This document shows positions 44,396-54,450 of a stretch of 64,000 bases of DNA, one piece after another. The stretch is taken from NCBI RefSeq assembly GCF_000373745.1, contig NZ_KB892279.1, positions 62,001-126,000 on the forward strand. The letters are read 5' to 3'. The DNA comes from Oligella ureolytica DSM 18253 (GTDB lineage: Bacteria; Pseudomonadota; Gammaproteobacteria; Burkholderiales; Burkholderiaceae_B). Position 1 is the first letter of the stretch; each line of letters begins with the position of its first letter. The notes beneath the pieces are model-generated. The model did not search any database. It saw only the letters and a program-made list of their open reading frames with translations, and was not told the origin of the DNA. The translations under genes were made by a program, and so were the position numbers.

Positions 44396-46807
44396 ATGAC
44401 AGAATCTGTAAGCCAACGCCCTGAAAATTCATCATTGGACATTCCACAGGAAGTTGATAGTAGCCGTATTATTCAGCAATTAGCTGATGAACTATCGGTC
44501 AGAGCCAACCAAGTGTCTGCTGCCGTCGGATTAATGGATGAAGGCGCTACCGTTCCCTTTATTGCTCGTTATCGCAAAGAAATAACCGGCGGTTTAGATG
44601 ATACGGTCTTACGACAACTGGAGGTTCGTCTACTCTATGTTCGTGAGTTGGAAGCGCGCCGTTTGGCTATTTTAGAATCTATTCATACTCAAGAAAAGCT
44701 CAGTCCTGCGCTGTATTCTGCCATCATGGCTGCCGATACCAAGCAGCGCCTAGAGGACTTATACGCCCCCTACAAGCCTAAGCGACGCACACGTGCTCAA
44801 ATCGCGATTGAAGCAGGCCTCGAGCCATTAGCAGATGCTATTTTAGCAGATAAAAACGCTGTTCCTGAGGCCCTAGCTGCCGACTACCTCAACGAAGAGC
44901 ATAAGATCACTGATACTAAGGCAGCGCTTGACGGTGCCCGCGATATCTTAGCTGAACGCTTCTCCGAAGATGCCGATTTATTGGCACAGATGCGTGAGTT
45001 CCTTTCCACACAAGGTCTTTTATATTCGAGCGTCGTTGAAGGCAAAGAGGAGGAAGGTGATAAGTTCCGCGACTGGTACGCCTTTAGTGAACGCTTAGCT
45101 ACGCTGCCTTCACATCGTATTTTAGCGATGCTGCGAGGTCGCCAACAAGGCTTTTTAGATCTCCGCCTTGGTCTTCAGGTGGAAGATGAGGAGCAAACGC
45201 CCCATCCTTGTGTTGCGCGTATCGCCGACTACTTAGATTTAGATGCTGAGTTTGAAGCGATGGCTTCTCCTCGCGGCAAGTGGCTTGCTGACGTTGCTCG
45301 TTGGACTTGGCGTGTCAAGCTATTGACTGCCTTTGAAAGCGAGTTCATCACCCAACTACGCGAACGCGCCGAAGAAGAGGCCATTAAGGTATTTGCCGAC
45401 AACTTAAAAGACTTATTATTAGCCGCACCTGCCGGTCCTAAATCCGTTCTCGGTCTTGACCCCGGCATTCGTACCGGGGTGAAAGTAGCCGCAATTGATG
45501 CCACGGGCAAACTACTTGATACAGCCACCATTTTCCCCTTTGAACCACGCAAAGATCGTCAAGGCAGCCTGAATACCCTGGCTGCGTTAGTCGCTAAACA
45601 TCATATTGATTTAATCGCGATCGGTAACGGCACAGCGTCGCGTGAGACTGAACGTTTAGTCAATGAATTAATCAAAGACTTTAATCTGAATAAAGTCAAA
45701 AAGATCGTCGTGTCAGAAGCCGGTGCATCAGTCTATTCTGCGTCTGAACTAGCGGCCACAGAATTTCCAGATTTAGATGTCAGCTTGCGTGGTGCGGTCT
45801 CAATCGCCCGTCGCTTACAGGATCCTTTGGCTGAACTGGTCAAAATTGAGCCTAAAGCCATTGGTGTCGGTCAATACCAGCATGATGTGAACCAGCGCGA
45901 ACTCGCTCGCTCTCTGGACGCAGTCATCGAAGATTGTGTCAACGCCGTTGGCGTCGATGTCAATACTGCTTCTGCAGCACTATTGGCCCGTGTATCAGGT
46001 TTAAACAGTACCTTAGCCAAAAACATTGTGGAATGGCGTGATAATCACGGCGCCTTTAACAACCGCAAACAGCTGCTTGATGTGGCTCGTTTTGGTCCAA
46101 AGACTTTTGAACAGGCTGCCGGTTTCTTGCGTATCCAACAAGGTGATAACCCACTGGACGCCTCGGCCGTTCACCCTGAAGCCTACCCCGTCGTTGAGCG
46201 TATTCTAGCAAAAATCCAGCGCGACATTAAAGATATTATGGGTCAAACAGCGGCCCTTCAAGGCGTTTCACCGACTGATTTTACCGATGAGAAATTTGGT
46301 TTACCGACGGTAAAAGATATTTTTAATGAATTAGAAAAACCCGGTCGCGACCCTCGCCCAGAATTCAAAACCGCCAATTTCCAAGAAGGTATCGAGTCTA
46401 TTAGCGATCTGATCCCCGGTCTGGTTTTAGAGGGTGTCGTAAGCAACGTCGCTGCTTTCGGCGCCTTTGTTGATATTGGCGTAGGTCAAGACGGCCTGGT
46501 TCACATCTCTGCCTTATCTGACCAGTTTGTCAAAGATCCTCGGGAAGTGGTCCGTGTCGGTCAAACAGTCAAAGTCAAAGTCATGGATGTTGAGGTAGAG
46601 CGCAATCGTATTAACCTCAGTATGCGCTTAGATGACGAGCCGGGAGTCGGCAATAATCATCATCGCTCTGCCCGCAGTGATAGCAAAGGCAGCAGTACCA
46701 ATAAAGGCAATCCTAGAGGCTCTCATCAGGGTGGCCAGAGACAGAGACGCCGCGAAGCCGAACCAATGGGTGCGATGGCAGCAGCCTTTGCCAAACTAAA
46801 AAAGTAG
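44396..46807 (+). CDS. tex: Tex-family S1 RNA-binding transcription accessory protein
   Basis: An 803-residue conserved nucleic-acid-binding protein; Tex was first linked to toxin gene expression in Bordetella. The N-terminal [17 protein letters not shown] motif, the YqgF-like domain starting [14 protein letters not shown], helix-hairpin-helix motifs ([15 protein letters not shown]) and a C-terminal S1 domain (about 675-745, [24 protein letters not shown]) are in the expected order. The tail (about 745-803) is Arg/Ser/Gly/Asn-rich and probably disordered. It is divergent from dinG and ends in a bidirectional terminator. Confidence 0.95.
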   Translation: MTESVSQRPENSSLDIPQEVDSSRIIQQLADELSVRANQVSAAVGLMDEGATVPFIARYRKEITGGLDDTVLRQLEVRLLYVRELEARRLAILESIHTQEKLSPALYSAIMAADTKQRLEDLYAPYKPKRRTRAQIAIEAGLEPLADAILADKNAVPEALAADYLNEEHKITDTKAALDGARDILAERFSEDADLLAQMREFLSTQGLLYSSVVEGKEEEGDKFRDWYAFSERLATLPSHRILAMLRGRQQGFLDLRLGLQVEDEEQTPHPCVARIADYLDLDAEFEAMASPRGKWLADVARWTWRVKLLTAFESEFITQLRERAEEEAIKVFADNLKDLLLAAPAGPKSVLGLDPGIRTGVKVAAIDATGKLLDTATIFPFEPRKDRQGSLNTLAALVAKHHIDLIAIGNGTASRETERLVNELIKDFNLNKVKKIVVSEAGASVYSASELAATEFPDLDVSLRGAVSIARRLQDPLAELVKIEPKAIGVGQYQHDVNQRELARSLDAVIEDCVNAVGVDVNTASAALLARVSGLNSTLAKNIVEWRDNHGAFNNRKQLLDVARFGPKTFEQAAGFLRIQQGDNPLDASAVHPEAYPVVERILAKIQRDIKDIMGQTAALQGVSPTDFTDEKFGLPTVKDIFNELEKPGRDPRPEFKTANFQEGIESISDLIPGLVLEGVVSNVAAFGAFVDIGVGQDGLVHISALSDQFVKDPREVVRVGQTVKVKVMDVEVERNRINLSMRLDDEPGVGNNHHRSARSDSKGSSTNKGNPRGSHQGGQRQRRREAEPMGAMAAAFAKLKK

Positions 46808-46840
46808 ATTTGAGTCGCTAAGACCTCAAAAGACTAATAA

Positions 46841-46871
46841 CTAAAAAGCAGGCTGATAGCCTGCTTTTTAG
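46841..46871. terminator. Bidirectional terminator after tex
   Basis: A 14-bp perfect stem (CTAAAAAGCAGGCT at 46841-46854 and its complement at 46858-46871) with a 3-nt loop, framed by A and T runs. It separates tex from the convergent small membrane-protein gene. Confidence 0.93.
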
Positions 46872-46874
46872 CAT

Positions 46875-47135
46875 TTAAACACCGGCGCTGTGACCGCTAA
46901 AAACTTTTAACACACAGCCAATCAGTAAGATCAAAACACCGGCCGCAATGAAAATTATAAAAGCTTGTTTTGCTTTTTTCATGCCTTGCTCGATTTGTTC
47001 CGGTGTCAGTCGCTCTAGCTGCTCTTTATTTTTACCACTGGGCTTTACGTATAAAGTAGCAAAACAAAACACCCCAAAAAAGGCGACAATCACGCCCAAA
47101 ACAACTAAAGCGGTTGAAACGGAAGTTAAGGCCAT
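46875..47135 (-). CDS. Small two-TM membrane protein of unknown function
   Basis: An 86-residue protein from ATG 47135 (MALTSVSTAL). Two hydrophobic helices (about 7-29 and 59-79) flank a charged cytoplasmic or periplasmic loop, KNKEQLERLTPEQIEQGMKKAKQ. No family is recognised. An upstream in-frame start at 47210 would add 25 residues overlapping the region just after the YgjP-like gene, which I consider less likely. It follows that gene on the same strand and could be its cotranscript. Confidence 0.62.
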   Translation of the reverse strand: MALTSVSTALVVLGVIVAFFGVFCFATLYVKPSGKNKEQLERLTPEQIEQGMKKAKQAFIIFIAAGVLILLIGCVLKVFSGHSAGV

Positions 47136-47213
47136 GTCTATAAAATATCCTTGATATTCGTTAAATAAGAGGCTTATGATACCTGTAAGTTGCCTTATTG
47201 TGAACGCCAAAAC

Positions 47214-47906
47214 TTACAATGCATGATGATTTAATCTCCGCTGACGATCACGCCAATCCGGTAAAAACTTATCCATCAACGCCTTAAAGCGATGATTATG
47301 ACTGGGCTCAAATAAATGAACCATCTCGTGAACCAGTACGTACTCTAAACTTTCCAGCGGCTTTTTGGCCAATTCTGTATTAAGCCAAATCCTTTTGCCA
47401 TCGACTCTACAACTACCCCAGCGCGTTTTCATGGTGCGAAGACGAATTTCCGGCGTCGCTATCGACATTTTCTCTTCCCACCTAGGGACTAGCTTCCCTA
47501 GTTGCTCAGTAATAGCATCTTTATAAAAACGTTCTACGACCAAGGCCTTCTTTGCCGTGGTCGTGCCCGGGCGTACGTACAAATGCAATGTATCTTGCCT
47601 TTTGATGAGCTCATGCTTAGCGTGACGTTCAATGATCTTTAGCTTTAAGGCATCACCCCATAAATAATGCGTTTCGCCCTCTATATAATTGTATGCTAGC
47701 GGTACTTCATAATGGATAAACTTTTTCTTCTGCTCCCGAATCCATGGCAGACGCTCAGTGATAAACTGCATCACTACCCTATCACTCAGTCGCTTAGGAA
47801 TAGATACAGTTACCTGCCCGACAGGCGGCTTAACACGTATGTAAAGGTTCTTTATCGCTTTACGGTGTAATTGAATATCAATTGAGTCAACTTGAATAAT
47901 TTCCAT
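47214..47906 (-). CDS. YgjP-like zinc metalloprotease (DUF45/M48 type)
   Basis: A 230-residue protein of the YgjP/UPF0073-like metallopeptidase family. The zinc-binding HEMVH motif sits in EYVLVHEMVHLFEPSHNHRF, with the second His region downstream, preceded by the family TRWGSCRVDGKRIWLN signature. The N-terminal half is beta-rich (RVKPPVGQVTVSIPKRL). No signal peptide, so cytoplasmic. These proteins are often associated with restriction or regulatory loci, but here it lies alone next to a transporter gene. The substrate is unknown. Confidence 0.85.
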   Translation of the reverse strand: MEIIQVDSIDIQLHRKAIKNLYIRVKPPVGQVTVSIPKRLSDRVVMQFITERLPWIREQKKKFIHYEVPLAYNYIEGETHYLWGDALKLKIIERHAKHELIKRQDTLHLYVRPGTTTAKKALVVERFYKDAITEQLGKLVPRWEEKMSIATPEIRLRTMKTRWGSCRVDGKRIWLNTELAKKPLESLEYVLVHEMVHLFEPSHNHRFKALMDKFLPDWRDRQRRLNHHAL

Positions 47907-47924
47907 GAGAGGAATTATAGCGCC

Positions 47925-49118
47925 CTAACGTTTGAACAACAAAGGTCTGAACCCTGCTCTCAGTTTAGGATTAAACAATAAGGCCGCCGCCATACCAATC
48001 ACTATCCCCCAAAATGCCGAAGCCAATCCTAAAAAACTCATCCCTGAGGCTGTTGCGATAAAGGTCAGTAACGCTGCTTCACGGTTTTCTTTATCCTCAA
48101 CCGCCAACACAATATTGCCATTGATTGAGCTCATCAACGCCAAACCGGCGAGAATAGCCACTAACTCTGCCGGAAAAACGGCAAATAAGGTCACGATTGC
48201 ACTGGTACAAAATGCACCGATAATATAAAAGACACCATTACTGATACCTGCAATGTAGCGTTTATCCGGATTAGGGTGACTATCGGGTCCTGTCGCAATC
48301 GCCGCACTAATTGCTCCTAAAACAATACTCGGCGCACCTGTTAAGGCGTTAAGCGCGGAAGTGGCACCCGTGACGACCATGATGGGTCTGGACTTCACAT
48401 TGCGATAACCATCCACCCGTAAAATCGCCATACCGGGTAAATATTGACCACTTAAGCTCACTAAGACCAAGGGGATACTCAAACTCAAAATGCTGAAAAC
48501 ACTAAACTCCGGCACAATCAATTGAGGCGTCACCCACTGTAAATTAAATTGCTCAGTATGTAGCTGCCCGGTGACAATAACAAAGAGCAGTCCGGTAGCA
48601 AACACCGCCACAATGCTATAACGTGAAAAATAGCGCTTACCTAATAAGTACACGCTTAACATCAAAACTAACAACAGCGGTGAACTGCCGATGGTATTAA
48701 ACGCGGCCGCGCCGAACTGGAATAATAGACCGGCCAACATTCCTCCGGCGACACCCTGCGGTATCCAAGCCATCAATTTATCGAAACTTCCGGAGATACC
48801 GATTAACACGATAATCAGTCCGGCCAACATATGGGCGCCGACCATTTCCGGCACTGTCAGAGTGGGAAAAAGCGAGAGTAATAAAACCGTACCGGGAACT
48901 GACCAACCGGTCATGATTGGCATTTTAGAGACATAACTGAGAAAAATTCCGCTAATGCCCACCCCCATAGAAATACCCCAAACCCAACTCATCATCATGT
49001 CGGTGGAGACACCTGCCAGTGTTGCTACCTGGAAGACAATAATTAATGGGCCAGCGTAGGCAATGATTACGGCTAATAAGCCCGCAACAACAGCAGATAG
49101 AGAAATGTCTTTAAGCAT
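47925..49118 (-). CDS. benE: BenE-family benzoate/H+ symporter-like transporter
   Basis: A 397-residue inner-membrane protein with about twelve hydrophobic segments. The family pattern includes VVAGLLAVIIAYAGPLIIVFQ, VSKMPIMTGWSVPGT and TGAPSIVLGAISAAIATGPDSHPNP. BenE proteins import aromatic acids such as benzoate with protons. No aromatic degradation genes are near, so the substrate here is uncertain. It ends 18 bp before the YgjP-like gene. Confidence 0.85.
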   Translation of the reverse strand: MLKDISLSAVVAGLLAVIIAYAGPLIIVFQVATLAGVSTDMMMSWVWGISMGVGISGIFLSYVSKMPIMTGWSVPGTVLLLSLFPTLTVPEMVGAHMLAGLIIVLIGISGSFDKLMAWIPQGVAGGMLAGLLFQFGAAAFNTIGSSPLLLVLMLSVYLLGKRYFSRYSIVAVFATGLLFVIVTGQLHTEQFNLQWVTPQLIVPEFSVFSILSLSIPLVLVSLSGQYLPGMAILRVDGYRNVKSRPIMVVTGATSALNALTGAPSIVLGAISAAIATGPDSHPNPDKRYIAGISNGVFYIIGAFCTSAIVTLFAVFPAELVAILAGLALMSSINGNIVLAVEDKENREAALLTFIATASGMSFLGLASAFWGIVIGMAAALLFNPKLRAGFRPLLFKR

Positions 49119-49243
49119 TCATGGTCTCGTTTTGTTTTTAATCAGACTTAAAGCCTAAAATTGTACCCAGCAACATAACTTATTACTATACGGCTTTACA
49201 CCTGTTATGGTTAACGGCTTTGATTAGCGTTAGGACTTACCGT

Positions 49244-49558
49244 TTAGCCCATAAAATACCGCACCAACGCAGCCATCAGAAAGCCTGAGGAGATAGCGAT
49301 GAGCGGTCTTTTTACTATTAAAATTAATACTAAGGTCGTCAACAGAGCGAGCCTTGCTCCCAGGTCCCCTTCTACTGCGACCGGAGCCAAGATGGCAATT
49401 AATACGGAACCGGACATAGCACCAATAAAGCGACGTACTCCATCACTAATTGGCACAAAAGACATAATAAAAACACCTCCCCAACGTGTCGCTAATGTCA
49501 CCACCGCCATAATCAGGACAATAAGGAGAGCATGTGTCGTACTTATTTCCCAGTTCAT
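49244..49558 (-). CDS. azlD: Branched-chain amino acid exporter subunit AzlD
   Basis: A 104-residue membrane protein with four hydrophobic segments. It is the small partner of AzlC in branched-chain amino acid efflux. The TLATRWGGVFIMSFVPISDGVRRFIGAM segment is typical of AzlD. Its ATG overlaps the azlC stop (ATGA), so translation is coupled. Confidence 0.88.
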   Translation of the reverse strand: MNWEISTTHALLIVLIMAVVTLATRWGGVFIMSFVPISDGVRRFIGAMSGSVLIAILAPVAVEGDLGARLALLTTLVLILIVKRPLIAISSGFLMAALVRYFMG

Positions 49559-50259
49559 GACTTAACACCTTCCTTCCAAAATACACCCACTAAACCACCA
49601 GCAAGTGCACCGACGACCACGTGCATATTTTCCGGTAAATACCAATAAGCTAAGATAGCAACGATCGCGGCCACAATCCAAACCACTACGATCCTTAAGC
49701 TCTTTTGGCCACTCATTACCATGGTTAATAAAAAACAAGCCATCACCATATCCAAACCGAAAACTCGTGGATTTTCAATTAAATAGCCAAAGTAAATACC
49801 TAACCAGGTGCCGATAATCCACATTAACCACAAAGCTAAACCACCACCGACAATATCGGCTAAACCGGATTGACCTTGTTGATACTTAGGCAATGCTTTA
49901 GCCCAATTCGCATCAGAAATGACCAGCATATAACAATAGCGCTTAACCGTCGGAATGTCCTTAAGCCAAGGATAGAGTGAAGCGCCCATTAAGATATGAC
50001 GTGCATTAATAAAAAACACCGTCACCACAAGTGGCATCACGGAAATAGACTGCCCCCATAATTCCAAGGTAGCAAATTGCGAAGCTCCTCCAAACACTAA
50101 GGCACTCATCAACACCGTATTGAACCCATTGACACCGGTCTGTATGGAAGCCAGCCCAAACGCCAGTCCAAAAATCAGCACAAACACGGAAATGGGTAGC
50201 ATTTCCTTAAATGCTACCCAAGTCTCCTGAGCCGTTAATTGTATGTTTTTAGAACTCAT
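49555..50259 (-). CDS. azlC: Branched-chain amino acid exporter subunit AzlC
   Basis: A 234-residue multi-spanning membrane protein (about 6-7 segments), the large subunit of the AzlCD exporter. LPISVFVLIFGLAFGLASIQTG, FGGASQFATLELW and NARHILMGASLYPWL are family hallmarks. It is cotranscribed with azlD, 20 bp downstream of trpS. Regulation by an Lrp-like protein is common in other bacteria, but none is present here. Confidence 0.9.
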   Translation of the reverse strand: MSSKNIQLTAQETWVAFKEMLPISVFVLIFGLAFGLASIQTGVNGFNTVLMSALVFGGASQFATLELWGQSISVMPLVVTVFFINARHILMGASLYPWLKDIPTVKRYCYMLVISDANWAKALPKYQQGQSGLADIVGGGLALWLMWIIGTWLGIYFGYLIENPRVFGLDMVMACFLLTMVMSGQKSLRIVVVWIVAAIVAILAYWYLPENMHVVVGALAGGLVGVFWKEGVKS

Positions 50260-50279
50260 CCCAACCCTGCAATGACTGC

Positions 50280-51674
50280 TTATTCAGCGCTAAATAAAGC
50301 CAGTTGATTTAACAGTTTAGCCTTCCAAACCTCGGCACCTACCTCGGTTTCATCGACTGCGACTGCCACTAACTGCCCATTAAGCGATAGCTGATAAAGA
50401 TCATTGACCAGCGTAAACTCAATTGCACCAGGGTCACTTTGCAGTGCTTTAATTTCTTGACCTGCAATTTGTGGGTTAGGGAAAGAAACCGAACGCAACA
50501 GCTCCTCTCCCTCCGTACTGATTAAACGGAACATAAACTGCCCTGTGTCATCTTTAAAACTGACAAAACGCGGCGTCTTAACGGATTTCTTGGTAGTCTT
50601 CTCTTTGACTTTATTTGGTGTTTCACTGCCAATGGCATGGAAGCGTCTTAGGCCTACGGCTTGACGAATTTCTTGAATAAATGGTTGAGAAATTTTTCTG
50701 GCTTTTTCCGCACCGGCTAATAAAATCTCTTCGATTTGCTCAGGCTTCGCCATCAACTCTACATAGCGCTCACGCATTGGCGCAATAATTGTTTCAAGTT
50801 CATTGCCAAGCATTTTCTTAGCTTCACCCCACCCTAAGCCCTCTCGCAGCTCTTGAGCAAAGGCCTCAGCCTTAGCCGGTTCAACAAAAGCACGATAAAT
50901 GGCAAACAGATTAGAATCATCCGGATTTTTAGGTTCTCCCGGTAACTTAGAATCTGTTTTAATCTGCGCAATGGCTTGTTGTAAATCTTTGGCCGTCCCT
51001 TCAAATAGTGGAATGGTATTATTGTAACTCTTAGACATTTTACGACCATCCAAGCCCGGTAAGGTAGCTACCTCATTATCAACTTGCGCTTCGGGCAGGA
51101 CAAAGAACTCGTTGCCCTTGCCGTAGTGGTAATTAAATCGTTGAGCAATATCACGAGCCATTTCTATGTGCTGAATCTGATCTGCGCCAACCGGCACCTT
51201 ATGTGCATTGAACATTAAAATATCAGCTGCCATCAGGATAGGATAAGAATAAAGACCCATGGTCACGCCATCGTCCGGCTCAACACCCGCTGCTTCATTG
51301 GCATCAACACTGGCCTTGTATGCGTGCGCACGATTCATCACCCCTTTGGGGGTAGAACACGTCAGAATCCAAGAAAGCTCCGGAATTTCAGGAATATCCG
51401 ACTGGCAATAAAAGGTCGCTCGATCGGTATCTAAACCGGCTGCTAACCAAGTGGCAGCAATTTCCAAACGTGAACGCTCAACGCGATCCGCGTCATCACA
51501 CTTAATCAAGGCGTGATAGTCCGCTAAAAAGAAAAAAGCATCAACATCCGGTTGATTACTCATATCAATCGCAGGACGAATAGCTCCCGCATAATTACCA
51601 AGGTGAGGTGTGCCTGTGGTGGTCACCCCGGTTAATACTCGTTGAACTTTGCTTTGCTCTGTCTTAGCACTCAT
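50280..51674 (-). CDS. trpS: Tryptophanyl-tRNA synthetase with C-terminal extension
   Basis: A 464-residue class I synthetase. The HIGH-like GTPHLGN (21-27) and KMSKS (212-216) are intact, and the catalytic/anticodon core ends near residue 342, matching E. coli TrpS (334). An extra 120 residues follow: a Lys/Thr-rich linker (355-368), then [31 protein letters not shown], which resembles a YegP/DUF1508 beta-hairpin repeat, and a further beta/alpha segment. From memory some Burkholderiales TrpRS are similarly long. The function of the tail is unknown. Confidence 0.93.
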   Translation of the reverse strand: MSAKTEQSKVQRVLTGVTTTGTPHLGNYAGAIRPAIDMSNQPDVDAFFFLADYHALIKCDDADRVERSRLEIAATWLAAGLDTDRATFYCQSDIPEIPELSWILTCSTPKGVMNRAHAYKASVDANEAAGVEPDDGVTMGLYSYPILMAADILMFNAHKVPVGADQIQHIEMARDIAQRFNYHYGKGNEFFVLPEAQVDNEVATLPGLDGRKMSKSYNNTIPLFEGTAKDLQQAIAQIKTDSKLPGEPKNPDDSNLFAIYRAFVEPAKAEAFAQELREGLGWGEAKKMLGNELETIIAPMRERYVELMAKPEQIEEILLAGAEKARKISQPFIQEIRQAVGLRRFHAIGSETPNKVKEKTTKKSVKTPRFVSFKDDTGQFMFRLISTEGEELLRSVSFPNPQIAGQEIKALQSDPGAIEFTLVNDLYQLSLNGQLVAVAVDETEVGAEVWKAKLLNQLALFSAE

Positions 51675-51704
51675 TGGAAACAGACTCCGTTATGTAATTT
51701 AATA

Positions 51705-52796
51705 TTAAAGCTTAACGTAACTACGACGTTCGCGCTGCATATATTCTTTAGATTGCATTTCAGTGATGCGCGACTCGGTACGGAAGAACTCATTAGATAA
51801 TACACCCTCTGTATACAGTTCAGCTGCCTCAACCTCAGCACTCATGACAAGTTTTACATTGTAGTCATACAGTACATCAATCAACCAAGTAAAACGACGT
51901 GCCGGTGACGCTTGCGCAGCAGTCATTTTTGGAACATCTGATAAAAAAATGGTCTCAAATCGAGTGGCTAATTCTAAAAAGTCATTTTGTGAGCGATTAT
52001 CCTCACAGAGTGTTTTGAAATCAAACCAAGCAACATTCTCAGCAACACCCAAGGCCTTCATCGGTCGATTTTCAATCGTTAAGATCGCCTCCTGAAGGGA
52101 CTGCCCGCTAATCTTTTTATATAAATCTTCCATCGCCTGTCGATTTTCAGCAGTCAGCGGTCGATAATAAAGCGGCACTTGCTCTAAAGTACGGCGGCGA
52201 TAATCAACACCCGTATCGACATTAATAATATCCATTTTCTTTTTAATCAGTGCAATCGCCGGCAAAATACGGTCTCGGTGTAAACCATCCGGATAAAGAG
52301 TCGATGGTTCATAATTTGAGGTCATAACAAAGGTGCAGCCGTACTCAAAAAGCTTTTCAAGTAGGCGGTGTAAAATCATTGCATCAGCAATATCAGACAC
52401 ATGAAACTCATCAAAACATATCAAACGATACTTTTCTGCCGTACGCTTAGCCACCACGCCTAAGGGATCCTCTGTCCCTCTAATCGCCTGCATTTGCTGA
52501 TGAATACTGCGCATAAACTCATGAAAATGAATACGCACCTTACGCTTATACGGTAAATAATTATAAAAAGAATCCATCAAGAAACTTTTACCGCGCCCTA
52601 CACCGCCCCATAAATACACACCCTTTGGCACATTCGGACGATTGATCATACGCTTTAGAAAACCATTACGCTGATCTTTAAAATCGATTAACTCTTCAAA
52701 AAGATCCTGCAGACGCATAATCGCTTTTTCTTGAGCAGCATCGGCAACATAGTTTTTCTCAGCTAGAGCCTTACGATAATGATGAATAACATTCAT
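51705..52796 (-). CDS. zapE: Cell division ATPase ZapE (AFG1 family)
   Basis: A 363-residue AAA+-like ATPase recruited to the division ring. Walker A is GGVGRGKSFLMDSFY and Walker B LICFDEFHVSDIADAM; the family segments RIHFHEFMRSIH and FTWLIDVLYDYNVKLV are present. It lies downstream of lpdA after a hairpin and a terminator; the odhA-odhB-lpdA-zapE order is typical of Burkholderiales. Confidence 0.93.
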   Translation of the reverse strand: MNVIHHYRKALAEKNYVADAAQEKAIMRLQDLFEELIDFKDQRNGFLKRMINRPNVPKGVYLWGGVGRGKSFLMDSFYNYLPYKRKVRIHFHEFMRSIHQQMQAIRGTEDPLGVVAKRTAEKYRLICFDEFHVSDIADAMILHRLLEKLFEYGCTFVMTSNYEPSTLYPDGLHRDRILPAIALIKKKMDIINVDTGVDYRRRTLEQVPLYYRPLTAENRQAMEDLYKKISGQSLQEAILTIENRPMKALGVAENVAWFDFKTLCEDNRSQNDFLELATRFETIFLSDVPKMTAAQASPARRFTWLIDVLYDYNVKLVMSAEVEAAELYTEGVLSNEFFRTESRITEMQSKEYMQRERRSYVKL

Positions 52797-52819
52797 AAAA
52801 TTTTATAAATAATAAAAAA

Positions 52820-52852
52820 ATGCCCTAATTAAGCTTACTCAATATAGGGCAT
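52820..52852 (-). terminator. Rho-independent terminator downstream of lpdA
   Basis: On the minus strand an 8-bp stem (ATGCCCTA / TAGGGCAT) is followed by TTTTTTTATT, a good terminator. It lies only 24 bases before the zapE start, so zapE is expressed by readthrough or from its own promoter. Confidence 0.82.
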
Positions 52853-52883
52853 CTATTGCACACAGTAACTATCAGCCTATCGA

Positions 52884-52910
52884 GTATTGGTGAAACAGGT
52901 CCACCAATAC
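52884..52910. other. Hairpin after lpdA
   Basis: GTATTGGTG (52884-52892) and its exact complement (52902-52910) enclose a 9-nt loop, 31 bases after the lpdA stop. No T run follows, so an mRNA-protecting or processing element is more likely than a terminator. Confidence 0.6.
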
Positions 52911-52940
52911 CGATCAATGTGACAATCAATAGTTAAAAGA

Positions 52941-54371
52941 TTAGAAGTTAACGCTACGCTTATCAACCCCTAAAGCAGCTTCTTTAAGTGCCTCAGATAG
53001 AGTTGGGTGAGCATGACAAATACGTCCGATATCTTCCGCTGCGCCCTTAAACTCCATAATGGCAACTGCTTCTGCAATTAGCTCAGACGCTTGTGGACCA
53101 ATGATATGAACGCCCAACACCTCATCAGTATCAGCGCAAGCGATCACTTTAACAAAACCGTTGGTATCACCTAAGGCACGCGCACGACCATTAGCTAAGA
53201 ATGGGAACTGACCGACTTTATATTTTCTACCCTCTTCCTTAAGCTGTTGCTCGTTTTTACCAACCCAAGAAATTTCCGGAGAGGTATAAAGAACGCTAGG
53301 AATGGTATTGTAGTTAACCTGACCATGCTCACCGGCAATTCGTTCAGCTACCGCAACACCCTCAGACTCAGCTTTGTGCGCAAGCATCGGACCGCGGACA
53401 ACGTCGCCGACTGCCCAAACATTAGCCAAGTTAGTTTGACAATTATCGTCTACCTCAATGAAGCCGCGCTCATCCATCTTAAGACCGACAGACTCAGCAT
53501 TTAAACCCTCAGTGGTAGGCACACGACCGATAGACACAATTAACTTATCAACTTCCAAGGTCTGAGCCTCACCCTTAGCATTTTCATAGCTAACGGTAAC
53601 GTGCTTAGCCGTCTTTTTGACCCCACCAACCTTGGCACCAACTTCGATTTCCAAGCCCTGCTTTTTGTAGATCTTGGCAGCTTCCTTGGCAACACCCTCA
53701 TCAGCGACGGTTAGGAACTTAGGCATGCCCTCTAGTACGGTGACTTCGGCACCCAAGCGACGCCACACACTACCTAACTCAAGACCAATGACACCGGCAC
53801 CAATCACACCTAAACGCTTAGGCACTGCCGGAATATCCAAAGCACCGGTATTAGATAAAATTTGCTTCTCATCAAACTCTACACCGGGCAAAGCACGTGG
53901 CTCAGAACCCGTCGCGATAATGACATGCTCAGCTGTAAGCTCAGCGTTGTCTTTACCCTCAACAGCAATCTTATAACGACCGTTATCGGCTTTACCGTCA
54001 AAAGATGCACGACCGGAGAAGAAATCAATTTTATTCTTTTTGAATAAAAATAAAATACCGTCGTTATTTTGTTGAACTACCGTGTTTTTACGTGCTAAGA
54101 ACTGATCGATTTTCATCTTAACGGAAGAAACCTCGATACCATGCTCTTTAAAACCTTCTTTGGCATGCTCATAATGCTCAGAAGATTGCAATAAAGCTTT
54201 AGAAGGGATACAACCAACGTTCGTACACGTACCACCCGGTTTCGGTTTGCCTGACTCATCAACCCATGAATCTACGCAAGCAACCTTTTTGCCTAATTGT
54301 GCTGCGCGAATCGCTGCAACATAACCACCGGGACCTGCACCAATAACTACTACATCAAACTCTTTACTCAT
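52941..54371 (-). CDS. lpdA: Dihydrolipoyl dehydrogenase (E3)
   Basis: A 476-residue FAD disulfide oxidoreductase that reoxidises lipoamide for 2-oxoglutarate dehydrogenase, with NAD+ as acceptor. The redox cysteines are Cys49 and Cys54 in GGTCTNVGCIPSK. NAD-binding GVIGAGVIGLELGSVW and the C-terminal CHAHPTLSEALKEAAL His-Glu dyad are intact. There is no N-terminal lipoyl domain, unlike the pyruvate-dehydrogenase-linked long form found in some betaproteobacteria. It is the third gene of the odh operon. Confidence 0.95.
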   Translation of the reverse strand: MSKEFDVVVIGAGPGGYVAAIRAAQLGKKVACVDSWVDESGKPKPGGTCTNVGCIPSKALLQSSEHYEHAKEGFKEHGIEVSSVKMKIDQFLARKNTVVQQNNDGILFLFKKNKIDFFSGRASFDGKADNGRYKIAVEGKDNAELTAEHVIIATGSEPRALPGVEFDEKQILSNTGALDIPAVPKRLGVIGAGVIGLELGSVWRRLGAEVTVLEGMPKFLTVADEGVAKEAAKIYKKQGLEIEVGAKVGGVKKTAKHVTVSYENAKGEAQTLEVDKLIVSIGRVPTTEGLNAESVGLKMDERGFIEVDDNCQTNLANVWAVGDVVRGPMLAHKAESEGVAVAERIAGEHGQVNYNTIPSVLYTSPEISWVGKNEQQLKEEGRKYKVGQFPFLANGRARALGDTNGFVKVIACADTDEVLGVHIIGPQASELIAEAVAIMEFKGAAEDIGRICHAHPTLSEALKEAALGVDKRSVNF

Positions 54372-54396
54372 TACTCTATCCTAATCTCTATTCAAC

Positions 54397-54430
54397 AACG
54401 CCCCGAAAGCACAAGGCTTAGTGGGGCGTT
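54397..54430. other. Hairpin between odhB and lpdA
   Basis: AACGCCCC (54397-54404) and GGGGCGTT (54423-54430) form an 8-bp GC-rich stem with a partly paired 18-nt loop in the 79-bp gap. It is not followed by a T run on the minus strand. Confidence 0.65.
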
Positions 54431-54450
54431 TGATAATTAACCTCTATGGT

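Noticed and set aside
45229-45552. 107-codon minus-strand ORF inside tex
   Set aside because: Opposite the conserved YqgF-like domain of Tex; Ser/Ala-rich shadow without signals.
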